From Alcaligenes endophyticus (GTDB lineage: Bacteria; Pseudomonadota; Gammaproteobacteria; Burkholderiales; Burkholderiaceae_B): a DNA stretch of 64,000 nucleotides. The position numbers were made by a program, and so were the translations under genes. Positions within the stretch are counted from its first letter, which is position 1; every line of letters starts with the position of its first letter. The stretch is from assembly GCF_026344035.1 (NCBI RefSeq), contig NZ_JAPKND010000007.1, positions 124,001 through 188,000 on the forward strand, written 5' to 3'. The notes under the pieces are model-generated. The model saw only the letters and a list, made by a program, of their open reading frames with translations, had not been told where the DNA came from and made no database searches. Of the stretch, positions 20,210 through 30,157 are shown one piece after another.

Positions 20210-20246
20210 GTTCAATCCAGGGTGTGGGCTTGAGCCCCGCTCAGAG

Positions 20247-20319
20247 GCGGTTTCCAGTGAATGACTGCGTCCAAAAGCTTAGGCCTAGGCGTTGTCATTC
20301 TCTCAGGGCCGCTTTTTTT
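20247..20319 (+). terminator. Partial terminator between acpP and fabF
   Basis: A branched hairpin is formed by GCGG (20247-20250) with CCGC (20309-20312), enclosing GAATGAC (20259-20265) with GTCATTC (20294-20300). Seven T (20313-20319) follow. It ends 17 bases before fabF. Because fabF is normally cotranscribed, it may only attenuate, giving more acpP than fabF mRNA (inference). Confidence 0.65.
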
Positions 20320-20336
20320 GTGTTTAGGAGTCATCC

Positions 20337-21569
20337 GTGAAACGACGTGTCGTGATTACTGGCCTGGGTATTGTTTCCCCGGTTGGCAACGATATTCCTA
20401 CAGCGTGGGATAACATCGTCAATGGGCGTTCTGGAATCGGGAGTATTACCCGTTTTGATGCGTCTGCCCTTAGCGCCCAGATAGCGGGTGAGGTTAAAGG
20501 CTTTGACGTTACCCAATACATCAGTGGCAAAGAAGCTAAGCAAATGGATACGTTCATCCATTATGGTTTGGCTGCAGGTATTCAAGCTTGGAAAGATGCA
20601 GGTTTAGACGTCACTGAGGAAAACGCCGATCGTATTGGCGTCATTGTGGGGTCCGGTATTGGTGGTTTGCCACGTATTGAGGATACCCAGAAAGATTATC
20701 TTGAGCGTGGTGCCAGACGGATTTCCCCGTTCTTTGTTCCAGGCTCATTAATCAACCTGATCTCGGGTCATTTGTCGATTAATCTTGGCCTCAAAGGACC
20801 TAGCTATGCAGTGGTTTCTGCATGTACCACTGGCTTGCACTCAATTGGTGACGCTGCTCGATTAATTGAGTATGGCGATGCTGATGTGATGATTGCGGGT
20901 GGTGCCGAGTCTACAGTCTCCCCGCTTGGTATAGGCGGTTTTGCTGCCATGCGCGCTTTATCAACGCGTAATGATGACCCAACTACGGCTTCTCGTCCTT
21001 GGGACACAGAGCGTGACGGGTTTGTGCTGGGTGAGGGTGCAGGCGTGCTGGTGCTCGAAGAATATGAGCATGCTAAAAAGCGCGGTGCTCGCATATACGG
21101 TGAGTTCGGTGGGTATGGTATGAGCTCAGACGCTCATCACATCACCTCGCCAGACCGTGACGGTCCGCGTCGAGGCATACATCATGCCTTGCGTAATGGT
21201 GGTTTAAATCCCGAAGATATCCAGTACGTTAACGCACATGGAACATCCACTCCGTTGGGGGACGTGAATGAGTCTGAGGCGTTGAAGCTTGCCTTTGGCG
21301 AGCATGCCTATAAGCTGGTGGTCAACTCAACCAAGTCTATGACGGGGCACTTGCTCGGTGCGGCAGGTGGAATCGAGGCCGTCTTCACCACACTAGCGGT
21401 TTATAATCAAATTTCTCCGCCAACTATTAATATCTTTAATCAGGATCCAGAGTGTGATCTTGATTATTGTGCTAATCAGGCACGAGACTTAACGATTGAG
21501 GCTGCGTTGTCCAACTCGTTTGGTTTTGGTGGTACAAATGGTTCTATGGTGGTAAAACGTCTTCGTTAA
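20337..21569 (+). CDS. fabF: Beta-ketoacyl-ACP synthase II
   Basis: Elongating condensing enzyme. It has 410 residues with C163 in VVSACTTGLHS and the two active-site histidines in NAHGTSTP and MTGHLLGAAGG. The GTG at 20337, preceded by AGGAG, gives the normal MKRRVVITGLGIVSP start. It is followed 10 bases later by the YgfX-like gene and the rpoE cluster. Confidence 0.97.
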   Translation: MKRRVVITGLGIVSPVGNDIPTAWDNIVNGRSGIGSITRFDASALSAQIAGEVKGFDVTQYISGKEAKQMDTFIHYGLAAGIQAWKDAGLDVTEENADRIGVIVGSGIGGLPRIEDTQKDYLERGARRISPFFVPGSLINLISGHLSINLGLKGPSYAVVSACTTGLHSIGDAARLIEYGDADVMIAGGAESTVSPLGIGGFAAMRALSTRNDDPTTASRPWDTERDGFVLGEGAGVLVLEEYEHAKKRGARIYGEFGGYGMSSDAHHITSPDRDGPRRGIHHALRNGGLNPEDIQYVNAHGTSTPLGDVNESEALKLAFGEHAYKLVVNSTKSMTGHLLGAAGGIEAVFTTLAVYNQISPPTINIFNQDPECDLDYCANQARDLTIEAALSNSFGFGGTNGSMVVKRLR

Positions 21570-21579
21570 GCATTTTTCC

Positions 21580-22026
21580 ATGAACAAACCAGCCCAGTCT
21601 TGGCATAGCAGTCCTTCCAGATTGCTAAGTTGGCTGGGTTTTTTGTTGTCTGTTTTAGCTGTTTTTGGGTTGCTTTGGTTATTTTGGCAACGAAACGTAT
21701 CTTGGTACGGGTTGTTTTTAGGCCTCTTGCTCGCCTCGGTCTTGCTCTATAGTTTGGAACGAATCCCCTTTTTTTGTTCAGTAACGTTATCCTGTACAGA
21801 GGGGATATACTGGGTGGCAGAGTGTCCTGAAGCTCCGCAAGTAGCGCTTATCAATAAAGTGCACGTGGGGCCAGGCTGGATTTATATGAGACTGCTCACG
21901 CCGCAAGGAAAGCGTCATCTTGTATTTTGGCGTTATCTATTAGGTGAGCATGGCTGGCGTAGTCTGAAACTGCAATTACAAAGCCTGTCAATGCGGGCTC
22001 GGGCTATTGAAAAGGATGCTATATGA
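21580..22026 (+). CDS. Small membrane protein, YgfX-like
   Basis: A 148-residue protein with two adjacent hydrophobic helices (about 14-35 and 42-60) followed by a soluble beta-rich domain and a basic C-terminus (WRSLKLQLQSLSMRARAIEKD). This layout resembles E. coli YgfX (two helices, then a small domain ending in a WRDLRR-like helix). The match is by architecture, not clear identity. Its last four bases overlap the rpoE start (ATGA), so it is coupled to the sigma factor gene. Function unknown. Confidence 0.6.
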   Translation: MNKPAQSWHSSPSRLLSWLGFLLSVLAVFGLLWLFWQRNVSWYGLFLGLLLASVLLYSLERIPFFCSVTLSCTEGIYWVAECPEAPQVALINKVHVGPGWIYMRLLTPQGKRHLVFWRYLLGEHGWRSLKLQLQSLSMRARAIEKDAI

Positions 22027-22625
22027 GTGAACGCGAGACCGATGCAGAACTGGTTGCACGTGTTCAGCGTGGCGATAAGCGAGCTTTTGATCTGCTGGTG
22101 TTGAAGTATCAACGCAAAATCATGCGTCTGTTAGGTCGTATGGTACGTGATCCGGCAGATGTTGAAGATGTTGCGCAGGAAACGTTCATTAAAGCCTACC
22201 GCGCTTTAGGACAATTCCGTGGTGATAGTGCTTTTTATACCTGGCTGTATCGAATTGCTATAAATACTGCGCGCAACTGGCAAGCGGCTGCTGGACGTCG
22301 GCCGTATGCCGCCCATACAGTCGAGAATGAAGAAGGTGAAACTTTTGATCAAGTTGATAGCCTAAGTGATATAAGTACTCCCGAGTCGGTCATGGTGAGT
22401 CGACAAATTGCGGAAACGGTAAATCAGGCTATTGCAGCCCTACCAGAGGAATTGCGCACGGCAATTGTATTGCGGGAGATTGAAGGCATGAGTTATGAAG
22501 AAATTGCTGAAAGTATGGACTGTCCTATCGGAACCGTACGTTCCCGCATATTTAGAGCAAGGGATGCGATTGCAACGCGGCTACGTCCCATTCTTGAAAA
22601 TGAAGACCTTGAGCGGCGTTGGTAA
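22023..22625 (+). CDS. rpoE: RNA polymerase sigma factor RpoE (AlgU)
   Basis: ECF sigma factor for envelope stress, 200 residues. Region 2 (DLLVLKYQRKIMRLLGRMV ... DVAQETFIKAYRAL) and region 4 (ALPEELRTAIVLREIEGMSYEEIA ... IGTVRSRIFRAR) are complete. The downstream order rseA-mucB-mucD is the classical sigma-E regulatory module. No sigma-E autoregulatory promoter was recognised directly upstream; transcription may come through fabF. Confidence 0.97.
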   Translation: MSERETDAELVARVQRGDKRAFDLLVLKYQRKIMRLLGRMVRDPADVEDVAQETFIKAYRALGQFRGDSAFYTWLYRIAINTARNWQAAAGRRPYAAHTVENEEGETFDQVDSLSDISTPESVMVSRQIAETVNQAIAALPEELRTAIVLREIEGMSYEEIAESMDCPIGTVRSRIFRARDAIATRLRPILENEDLERRW

Positions 22626-22637
22626 GGAGATTATGGC

Positions 22638-23141
22638 ATGCAAGCGCTAAGTAAACCTCAGGAACAAGACGAACAACTCAGCTCTTGGGAGCTAGCTGTG
22701 TCAACGTGGGTAGACGGTGAGGCTGAAATTCGCACCGAAGACTTGGATTCTCCTTACGGCAGGCAGGTATGGGATACCTATCATTTAATTGGTGATGTTA
22801 TGCGCACTGAAGGCTTAGCGATTAAGCCCTCAGAGCGTTTTTATGCACGCTTGTCAAAAGCCATTGATGATGAACCTACGCTACTTGTTCCTGCCCACAT
22901 GGCCGGTCGTGCACGCCGTTACACGCTGTCAGTCGTCGCTGCCTCAGCGGCGATGTTGGCTGTTTTGTGGGGGACGATGCCGCAAATGTTCGAAGGCGCG
23001 CTAGGGGAGGCCGGTAGCACCTTGGTGGCAAGTGCTCAAGATGATCGTGTCTGGCACGATTACATAGATGCCCACCGAGATCTTGTCGGGAGCAATCCTA
23101 TTCGGCAGTTGGCATTTGACAGTGGGGTGGCGGGGCAATGA
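22638..23141 (+). CDS. rseA: Anti-sigma-E factor RseA (MucA)
   Basis: Inner-membrane protein that holds RpoE inactive until cleaved by the DegS/RseP-type proteases. It has 167 residues: the cytoplasmic sigma-binding domain (LAVSTWVDGEAE at about 15-27), one transmembrane helix at about 95-115 (TLSVVAASAAMLAVLWG) and a periplasmic tail. AAGGAG precedes the ATG. Its stop overlaps the mucB start by four bases. Confidence 0.92.
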   Translation: MQALSKPQEQDEQLSSWELAVSTWVDGEAEIRTEDLDSPYGRQVWDTYHLIGDVMRTEGLAIKPSERFYARLSKAIDDEPTLLVPAHMAGRARRYTLSVVAASAAMLAVLWGTMPQMFEGALGEAGSTLVASAQDDRVWHDYIDAHRDLVGSNPIRQLAFDSGVAGQ

Positions 23142-24160
23142 CGGTTACGCGTTTAGGTGCAGGAAAGAAACGTAAGCATTACGCCGCTGTCTTAGTGTCT
23201 GCATTTTGTCTTTTTGGCGCTAGCTTGGTATCCGCCCAAGAGCAGGCAGAGCCTTTGGCCTTACCCATTTTGCAAGACATTAACGATGCTGCTAAGAACT
23301 TAGACTACTCTGGGGTAATTGTTTATTCTCAGGGTAGCAATAGCCAAGCTATGCGCTTGATCCATGTCATTGATGGTACCGGCGAACGCGAACGCTTAGA
23401 GATTCTTGACGGTTCACCTAGGGAGTTTTTGCGTCAAAACGATGTCACACAATGCCTAGTACCTGATCAAGAGTTAATTATTATTGAACGACGCTCTAGT
23501 GAGCGTTTTCCCGCCTTTTTCTCGGGCCCCACGCAAGAGGTCGAGCAATATTACCGTCTACAGCAAACCGGACGCACAGATCGTGTGGCGGGGCGTGATT
23601 GTGATGTGCTGGAGTTGCAGCCCAAAGACGAATGGCGTTACGGCTATCGGCTTTGCGCCGATAAACATAATAAGCTTTTGCTGCGCCTAGAAACTATAGG
23701 CGCTCAACAGCACATTATTGATCAGGTTACTTTCGCTTCTGTTAATTTTGGTGAACAGGTTAATTTGCAGGACTTGCATTCGCCATGGAAGGCCTCAAAT
23801 TGGAAAGTAGTAGAGCCCGAACTAATCGATGTCAATTTGCTCGAAATGGGTTGGCATATAGCGATGCCTCCGGGGTTCAAAGGGATTAGTGAGGTAAGGC
23901 GTTCTATGCGTGCTGGTCGTCAGGCCACCCATATGGTGATTGGTGATGGTTTGTCGGCAATATCAGTGTTTTTAGAAGCTGTGCGCGATTTGGATGAAGA
24001 AGTGGCTAATATCGAGGGTGCTTACCATCGTGGAGCAATGAATATGTTTCGTCTGCGTAAAGGGGATTACCTATTAACTACCACAGGCGAAGTACCGATG
24101 GCGACCTTACGTTCCTTAGCTGAAAAAACGGAATTTGTACCGCAGTTACGCGCTCATTGA
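23138..24160 (+). CDS. rseB: Sigma-E regulatory protein MucB/RseB
   Basis: Periplasmic sensor that binds RseA and shields it from proteolysis. It has 340 residues with a Sec signal ending near SLVSAQ (about residue 33), followed by the LolA-like N-terminal domain (YSGVIVYSQGSNSQAMRLIHV) and the smaller C-terminal domain (WHIAMPPGFKGISEVRRSM). Translationally coupled to rseA. Confidence 0.93.
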   Translation: MTVTRLGAGKKRKHYAAVLVSAFCLFGASLVSAQEQAEPLALPILQDINDAAKNLDYSGVIVYSQGSNSQAMRLIHVIDGTGERERLEILDGSPREFLRQNDVTQCLVPDQELIIIERRSSERFPAFFSGPTQEVEQYYRLQQTGRTDRVAGRDCDVLELQPKDEWRYGYRLCADKHNKLLLRLETIGAQQHIIDQVTFASVNFGEQVNLQDLHSPWKASNWKVVEPELIDVNLLEMGWHIAMPPGFKGISEVRRSMRAGRQATHMVIGDGLSAISVFLEAVRDLDEEVANIEGAYHRGAMNMFRLRKGDYLLTTTGEVPMATLRSLAEKTEFVPQLRAH

Positions 24161-24183
24161 AGCAAATAAGACAGGAGTTCTCG

Positions 24184-25686
24184 ATGGAGAATAAAAACGT
24201 GATCTACAAAAGTTTGATCAAAGCATTAGCTGCGACGACGACGGGAGTAATGTTGTCTTTAGTAGCACCCGCCCAAACAGCATTGGCACAAGATGTAGCA
24301 GCAATTGCCGCTGAGGTTGGCTTGCCCGACTTTACCAAAGTGGTGGAACGCACCGAAAGTGGTGTGGTTAATATACGCACTACCGAGTCCGTACCGGTGC
24401 GTCGCCCCATGAGCGGCGGCCCCGGAGGTGACCCGTATGATATGTTTCGCTGGTTCTTTGGTCCCGACTTTGCTCCCCCGGGAGTAGATCCGCGCGGTCC
24501 GCGTGGTCAAGCCCCCGGTGTGCCTGACCAGCAAGAGCGCACTGTGCCTCGCGGGGTCGGTTCTGGATTCATTATTTCTGACGATGGTTATATTTTGACA
24601 AATAACCACGTTGTGGCGAACGCCAATGGCATTTTCGTTACCTTAACTGACGGTAAAGAGTATCCAGCCAAAATTATTGGTACCGATGAGCGCACCGATG
24701 TAGCGTTAATCAAAATAGAGGCCAAAAACCTACCGGCTTTGAAAATTGGAGACTCTAATACGCTCAAAAAAGGACAGTGGGTACTGGCGATTGGATCTCC
24801 CTTTGGTTTAGAGTCCACCGTTACCTCTGGTATTGTCAGTGCGATTAATCGTGATACCGGTGACTATTTGCCGTTCATTCAAACTGACGTAGCAGTTAAT
24901 CCGGGCAACTCAGGCGGTCCGTTGATTAACCTTAGTGGTGAAGTGGTAGGGGTGAACTCTCAAATCGTTTCGCGTAGTGGTGGCTTTATGGGGATTTCTC
25001 TTGCCATTCCTATTGATGAGGCGATGCGTGTGGTAGAGCAGTTAAAAGCTCATGGCCGTGTGACACGTGGACGTATTGGCGTCCAAATTACGCCTGTAGC
25101 CGAGGACGTGGCAAAGGCGCTGGGTTTGACTGACAGCAAAGGCGCGTTAGTCAGTAGCGTGGAGGAAAATGGCCCGGCTGCTAAAGCGGGTATTCAAGCT
25201 GGCGACGTTATACTGAAGTTTGATGGCAAAAAAATTGACCAAATGTCTGACTTGCCGCGCATAGTAGGTAGTGTTAAACCGGGCGAAAATGCACCTGCAG
25301 AGGTTTGGCGCAAAGGTAAGGCGGTCAACGTCAAAATTCAGGTTGAAGAAATGCCTTCTAATGATGCAAAGCCAACACCTACAGCTTCCAAAGACACTGC
25401 TCCAAGTGAAACGGATGCTTTGGGGCTCTCTGTCGAGGCCGTCTCTCCCGAAGAGTTGAAGCGCTTAGGAGTGCCTAGTGCCGTACGCGTAGTGCAAGCA
25501 GGTGAGCCAGCTTCTGGAGTCGGTCTGCAAAATGGCGATATAATTTTGCGTATCAACGATAGTGATGTGGGAACCCTTGCGCAGTATGGTAAGCTGGTGG
25601 CTGGGCTGGATAAGTCCAAGCCTGCAGCAGTTCTGGTATTGCGCTCTGGCCAGTCACAATGGGTTTTGATCACGCCAGCAAAATAA
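24184..25686 (+). CDS. degP: Periplasmic serine protease DegP/MucD
   Basis: HtrA-family protease-chaperone for misfolded envelope proteins. It has 500 residues from the ATG at 24184, which has RBS AGGAG; an upstream in-frame TTG inside the rseB end is rejected. Signal peptide to about residue 38 (ALAQ). The triad is H142 (TNNHVV), D172 (RTDVALI) and S243 (NPGNSGGPL). Two PDZ domains follow (about 290-380 and 420-495). As last gene of the rpoE module it corresponds to mucD of Pseudomonas. Confidence 0.95.
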   Translation: MENKNVIYKSLIKALAATTTGVMLSLVAPAQTALAQDVAAIAAEVGLPDFTKVVERTESGVVNIRTTESVPVRRPMSGGPGGDPYDMFRWFFGPDFAPPGVDPRGPRGQAPGVPDQQERTVPRGVGSGFIISDDGYILTNNHVVANANGIFVTLTDGKEYPAKIIGTDERTDVALIKIEAKNLPALKIGDSNTLKKGQWVLAIGSPFGLESTVTSGIVSAINRDTGDYLPFIQTDVAVNPGNSGGPLINLSGEVVGVNSQIVSRSGGFMGISLAIPIDEAMRVVEQLKAHGRVTRGRIGVQITPVAEDVAKALGLTDSKGALVSSVEENGPAAKAGIQAGDVILKFDGKKIDQMSDLPRIVGSVKPGENAPAEVWRKGKAVNVKIQVEEMPSNDAKPTPTASKDTAPSETDALGLSVEAVSPEELKRLGVPSAVRVVQAGEPASGVGLQNGDIILRINDSDVGTLAQYGKLVAGLDKSKPAAVLVLRSGQSQWVLITPAK

Positions 25687-25722
25687 AACTCTGTAAAAAA
25701 GGCTAAAATAGCTTTAGTCATA

Positions 25723-25751
25723 AGGGGGCGCCCTGAGGCGCTCCCTTTTTT
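25723..25751 (+). terminator. Intrinsic terminator of the rpoE-degP operon
   Basis: AGGGGGCGCC (25723-25732) pairs with GGCGCTCCCT (25737-25746) over a 4-base loop, followed by a T run to 25751. One G-T wobble only. Strong. Confidence 0.9.
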
Positions 25752-25809
25752 GTGTCGCTGCTTACCGTTTATGCAGCGAGATCACCTCTTTTTTGTTTTT
25801 TATGGGTCT

Positions 25810-27603
25810 ATGGATCACATCCGCAACTTTTCTATCATTGCCCACATTGATCATGGCAAGTCCACGCTCGCAGATCGGTTAATTCAGCGTTGTGGTGGTT
25901 TAGCTGATCGCGAGATGTCTACACAAGTGTTGGATTCTATGGACATCGAAAAAGAACGTGGCATTACCATTAAAGCGCAAACTGCAGCGTTGCAGTATTT
26001 GGCGCAGGATGGCAAGACCTACAATCTAAATTTGATTGACACCCCTGGGCACGTGGACTTCTCTTACGAGGTCAGTCGCTCCTTATCTGCTTGTGAAGGG
26101 GCCTTGTTGGTGGTGGATGCCTCACAAGGAGTAGAGGCGCAGACGGTGGCTAATTGTTATACCGCCATTGAGCAGGGTGTAGAGGTTATCCCTGTGCTTA
26201 ATAAAATGGATTTGCCTTCTGCAGATCCCGACTCAGCCCGTCAAGAGGTTGAGGACGTGATTGGTATCGACGCCAGCGACGCGATTGCTGCCAGTGCTAA
26301 AACAGGCTTAGGAATTGATGAAATTCTTGAAACCATCGTGGCGAGAGTTCCTCCTCCAGTAGGCGAGGTCGATGCGCCATTACAAGCGCTAATTATCGAC
26401 TCATGGTTCGATAATTACGTTGGCGTAGTGATGCTGGTACGGATAATGAACGGTGTATTAAGGCCAAAAGATAAAATATTGTTGATGGCGACCCGCGCGA
26501 CTCATTTAGTTGAGCATATAGGGGTGTTTACTCCTAAATCAGTGAATCGCACCGAATTATCGGCGGGCGAGGTGGGGTTTGTGATCTCTGGCATCAAAGA
26601 GTTAGAGCATGCCAAGGTGGGCGACACGATTACATTGGCCAATAAACCAGCGACAGAGGCCTTAGAGGGTTTTAAAGATGTGAAGCCGCAGGTTTTTGCG
26701 GGGCTGTATCCGGTCGAGAGCAGCGAGTACGATCAACTGCGTGACTCGTTGGAAAAGTTGAAGTTGAACGATTCATCGCTGATGTTTGAGCCCGAGGTGT
26801 CGCAGGCGCTGGGCTTTGGCTTTCGCTGTGGTTTTCTGGGTTTATTGCACATGGAAATTGTGCAAGAGCGCTTAGAACGCGAGTTCGACATGGACATTAT
26901 CACCACCGCACCTTCGGTAGTGTACGAAGTGCAGACGCGCGATGGTGAAGTACACATGATTGAAAGTCCATCGCGTATGCCGGAAGTGGCGCAGATTGAA
27001 GATGTACGTGAGCCCGTAGTTGTGGTTTCTTTGCTAATGCCACAAGACTATGTAGGGCCTGTCATGACTTTATGCACCGCCAAGCGTGGTGTGCAATTGA
27101 ATATGACGTATCATGGACGGCAGGTGAATTTAAGCTACGAAATGCCTTTGGCAGAAATCGTCTTGGATTTTTTTGATCGCCTAAAATCTGTGTCCCGAGG
27201 ATATGCCTCAATGGACTACGAGTTTAAAGAATATCGTTCAGCCGAAGTAGTGAAAGTTGACATTCTGATCAATGGTGATCGGGTGGATGCCTTGTCTATG
27301 ATCGTGCACCGCAGCAATGCGCGTTACCGCGGTCGTGAAGTTGCCGCAAAAATGCGTGCCTTGATTCCACGTCAGATGTTTGATATCGCGATTCAAGCCG
27401 CCATTGGTGCAGAAGTTATTGCCCGTGAGAACGTAAAAGCGCTACGTAAGAACGTCTTAGCCAAGTGTTATGGTGGCGATATTTCACGTAAGAAAAAATT
27501 ACTCGAAAAGCAAAAAGCTGGTAAGAAACGCATGAAACAAGTGGGTAACGTAGAGATCCCACAAGAGGCATTCTTAGCGATTTTGCAGGTCGAAGATAAG
27601 TAA
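25810..27603 (+). CDS. lepA: Elongation factor 4 (LepA)
   Basis: Ribosome-associated GTPase acting in initiation and back-translocation. It has 597 residues from the ATG at 25810 ([18 protein letters not shown]), matching family length; the longer frame from 25750 adds a non-conserved stretch that starts in the upstream terminator. G-motifs: [24 protein letters not shown]. The LepA-specific C-terminal domain ends about [10 protein letters not shown]. First gene of lepA-lepB-rnc-era-recO. Confidence 0.96.
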   Translation: MDHIRNFSIIAHIDHGKSTLADRLIQRCGGLADREMSTQVLDSMDIEKERGITIKAQTAALQYLAQDGKTYNLNLIDTPGHVDFSYEVSRSLSACEGALLVVDASQGVEAQTVANCYTAIEQGVEVIPVLNKMDLPSADPDSARQEVEDVIGIDASDAIAASAKTGLGIDEILETIVARVPPPVGEVDAPLQALIIDSWFDNYVGVVMLVRIMNGVLRPKDKILLMATRATHLVEHIGVFTPKSVNRTELSAGEVGFVISGIKELEHAKVGDTITLANKPATEALEGFKDVKPQVFAGLYPVESSEYDQLRDSLEKLKLNDSSLMFEPEVSQALGFGFRCGFLGLLHMEIVQERLEREFDMDIITTAPSVVYEVQTRDGEVHMIESPSRMPEVAQIEDVREPVVVVSLLMPQDYVGPVMTLCTAKRGVQLNMTYHGRQVNLSYEMPLAEIVLDFFDRLKSVSRGYASMDYEFKEYRSAEVVKVDILINGDRVDALSMIVHRSNARYRGREVAAKMRALIPRQMFDIAIQAAIGAEVIARENVKALRKNVLAKCYGGDISRKKKLLEKQKAGKKRMKQVGNVEIPQEAFLAILQVEDK

Positions 27604-27627
27604 TTCGTTGACTCCTAAAGGAAGCAA

Positions 27628-28512
27628 ATGAGCTGGGATTTTGCTCTGATTTTATTTGTGTTATTGGTCGTCACGGGCTTTGTTTGGTGCCTAGACCGCT
27701 TCTTTTTACGTGCTCGTCGTCGCGCCAAGGCTCACGCAGCACGTGCTGCTGTGCCTGATTTGGCCGGTATCGACCAAGCGGAAACTGAGCGCATGCGCCA
27801 AGAAGCCTATGAAAGGGCGGTGCGCATGCCATGGTGGGTCGAGTACGGGGTGAGTTTTTTCCCGGTTATCTTGTTTGTCTTTTTGCTGCGCTCATTCATC
27901 GTTGAACCGTTTCGCATTCCGTCAGGCTCAATGCTACCTACGCTGCAAAACGGCGATTTAATCTTAGTGAATAAGTTTGATTACGGTATACGCCTTCCCA
28001 TCCTGGGTACTAAAGTGCTTGCTTTAGGTTCGCCGCAGCGGGGCGATGTTATTGTATTTAAGTATCCAGTCGAACCCGAGCTTGATTATATTAAGCGAGT
28101 GATAGGCTTGCCGGGTGACACCGTGCAGTATCGCAATAAAGAGCTCTTTATAAATGGTGAGCGGGTGCCGCAAATTCGTAATGGTGATTTTTACGAACCT
28201 GATCGTACGATGTATATAGGGCGTTACCTAGAAGAACTGGGCATTGTGCAACATAATATATTGCTGAACCCTAGCTCTCCTCAGGCTCTAATGCCTATTG
28301 TGCAGTTTCCGCATCGGGATGCCTGCGAATATTACCCTGACGGGGTGACGTGTACGGTTCCAGAAGGTAATTATTTTGTGATGGGCGATAATCGCGACAA
28401 TAGTTTAGATAGTCGTTATTGGGGCTTTGTGCCCGACCAGAATGTCGTGGGTCGTGCATTTTTTATTTGGATGAACTTCCGTGAACTGGGACGTATAGGG
28501 CGCTTTCACTAA
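27628..28512 (+). CDS. lepB: Signal peptidase I
   Basis: Inner-membrane leader peptidase that cleaves Sec and Tat signal peptides. It has 294 residues, with N-terminal helices at about 5-25 and 75-92. The catalytic dyad is S101 (IPSGSMLPT) and K156 ([11 protein letters not shown]); [14 protein letters not shown] (box E) is intact. RBS AAGGAAG. Overlaps rnc by one base. Confidence 0.96.
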   Translation: MSWDFALILFVLLVVTGFVWCLDRFFLRARRRAKAHAARAAVPDLAGIDQAETERMRQEAYERAVRMPWWVEYGVSFFPVILFVFLLRSFIVEPFRIPSGSMLPTLQNGDLILVNKFDYGIRLPILGTKVLALGSPQRGDVIVFKYPVEPELDYIKRVIGLPGDTVQYRNKELFINGERVPQIRNGDFYEPDRTMYIGRYLEELGIVQHNILLNPSSPQALMPIVQFPHRDACEYYPDGVTCTVPEGNYFVMGDNRDNSLDSRYWGFVPDQNVVGRAFFIWMNFRELGRIGRFH

Positions 28513-29273
28513 TGAAACGTCTGGATTTGCTTGAAGCCGTTATTGGCTATTCTTTTACTGATATTTCCTTGCTCGAGCAAGCGTTGACGCATCGTAGCCA
28601 TAGTGCACGGCATAACGAGCGACTCGAGTTCTTGGGTGATTCAGTTTTGAATTTTGTTGTGGCCTCGATGCTATATCGACGCTTTGATCGGATTGACGAA
28701 GGTGATTTGTCGCGCCTGCGGGCTAATTTGGTGAAACAGTCAGCGCTCGCAGATATTGCCCAGCGTCTGAGTCTGTCTGATTATTTACGCTTGGGCGAAG
28801 GTGAGTTAAAAAGTGGCGGGTTTAGGCGTCCCTCAATCTTGGCGGATTCCTTAGAAGCTATTTTTGGCGCTGTATTTTTAGATGCAGGGTTCGATGCTGC
28901 CGAGCGTGTCATCAGTCGTCAGTATGAAGCATTGTTGATTGATGTAGATCCGAAAACCCTAGGTAAAGACCCCAAAACCTTGTTGCAAGAGCTGCTACAG
29001 GGACGTAAGTTGGATTTGCCTGTTTACACGGTGGTCGCAACTCACGGTGCTGCTCATGATCAAATGTTTGATATCGAATGCAGTATCGCCAAGTTAGAGA
29101 TCCTAGTGCGCGCGAGCGGCTCAAGCCGTCGCGCCGCCGAGCAATCAGCGGCAACCCAAGCTATTGCCGAATTGGAACTAAAGTTTCCCGCTCGCGCGGC
29201 ACGCCAGTCTAGGCAACGCCGCTCTACACAATTACGTTTACCGGTAGCGGTACCCCAGGAGAATTCCCGTTGA
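28512..29273 (+). CDS. rnc: Ribonuclease III
   Basis: Double-strand-specific endonuclease for rRNA processing and antisense decay. It has 253 residues: catalytic domain with signature [11 protein letters not shown] (E39, D43), second acidic site in [17 protein letters not shown], then a dsRNA-binding domain (about 155-225) and a basic tail. Coupled to lepB and era by overlaps. Confidence 0.96.
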   Translation: MKRLDLLEAVIGYSFTDISLLEQALTHRSHSARHNERLEFLGDSVLNFVVASMLYRRFDRIDEGDLSRLRANLVKQSALADIAQRLSLSDYLRLGEGELKSGGFRRPSILADSLEAIFGAVFLDAGFDAAERVISRQYEALLIDVDPKTLGKDPKTLLQELLQGRKLDLPVYTVVATHGAAHDQMFDIECSIAKLEILVRASGSSRRAAEQSAATQAIAELELKFPARAARQSRQRRSTQLRLPVAVPQENSR

Positions 29274-30157
29274 GTGAGCCCTTTCGTTGTGGTTTTGTGG
29301 CTATAGTAGGCCGTCCTAATGTCGGCAAATCTACCTTAGCCAATGCGCTTATTGGTAGCAAAATATCGATCGTATCGCGTAAAGCGCAAACCACTCGCCA
29401 TCGCATCAATAGTGTATTGACGCGCGAGCAAGATCAAATCATTTTTGTCGATACCCCAGGGTTTCAAACGCAGCATGGCGGGGCGATGAATCGCATGATG
29501 AATCGTGTGGTCACTCAGGCCCTCACTGATGTTGATGTGGTACTGCATGTGGTCGAGGCTGGAAAATGGTCTGCGGCAGATGAGAAGCTACTTGAAATAT
29601 TGCCTAAAAATGGCAAGACTATTTTAGTGATTAATAAAGTAGATGCGCTCAAAAGTAAAAATGAGCTATTGCCTTATATAGCTCGTTTAAGTCAATTGTT
29701 TCCTTATACCTCTGTGATACCTGTGAGTGCGGCACGGGAAATACAACTAGATTTATTGTTGAATCAGATTGCTGGCTTTTTGCCTGAGGGCGAGCCTATG
29801 TTTGATGAGGACACCATCACTGATCGCTCGGTGCGCTTTATTGCGGCTGAAATATTGCGCGAAAAGGTTTTTCGTCTCGTTGGTGATGAGTTGCCTTATG
29901 GCTGCACAGTGGTCATTGAGGAGTGGGAAGAAAACGACGAAGGCGCACGGATTGCTGCCTGCATTTTGGTCGAACGAGAGAGTCATAGACCTATTTTGCT
30001 AGGTGCTAAAGGGATGCATATGAAACGTATTGCTACCGAAGCTCGTCAAGATATCGCCAAGCTCTTGGATAAGTCCGTCTATTTAGATGTATATATCAAA
30101 GTACGTAAAGGATGGTCGGATCGTGAGGCAGCATTGCGCGAATTAGGTTATGAGTAA
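29270..30157 (+). CDS. era: GTPase Era
   Basis: Essential 16S rRNA maturation GTPase. It has 295 residues: GRPNVGKS (P-loop), DTPGF, NKVD, and a C-terminal KH domain ([30 protein letters not shown]). TTG start at 29270 overlaps the rnc stop; the AGGAGA eight bases upstream supports it and no ATG is available. Confidence 0.95.
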   Translation: MSEPFRCGFVAIVGRPNVGKSTLANALIGSKISIVSRKAQTTRHRINSVLTREQDQIIFVDTPGFQTQHGGAMNRMMNRVVTQALTDVDVVLHVVEAGKWSAADEKLLEILPKNGKTILVINKVDALKSKNELLPYIARLSQLFPYTSVIPVSAAREIQLDLLLNQIAGFLPEGEPMFDEDTITDRSVRFIAAEILREKVFRLVGDELPYGCTVVIEEWEENDEGARIAACILVERESHRPILLGAKGMHMKRIATEARQDIAKLLDKSVYLDVYIKVRKGWSDREAALRELGYE

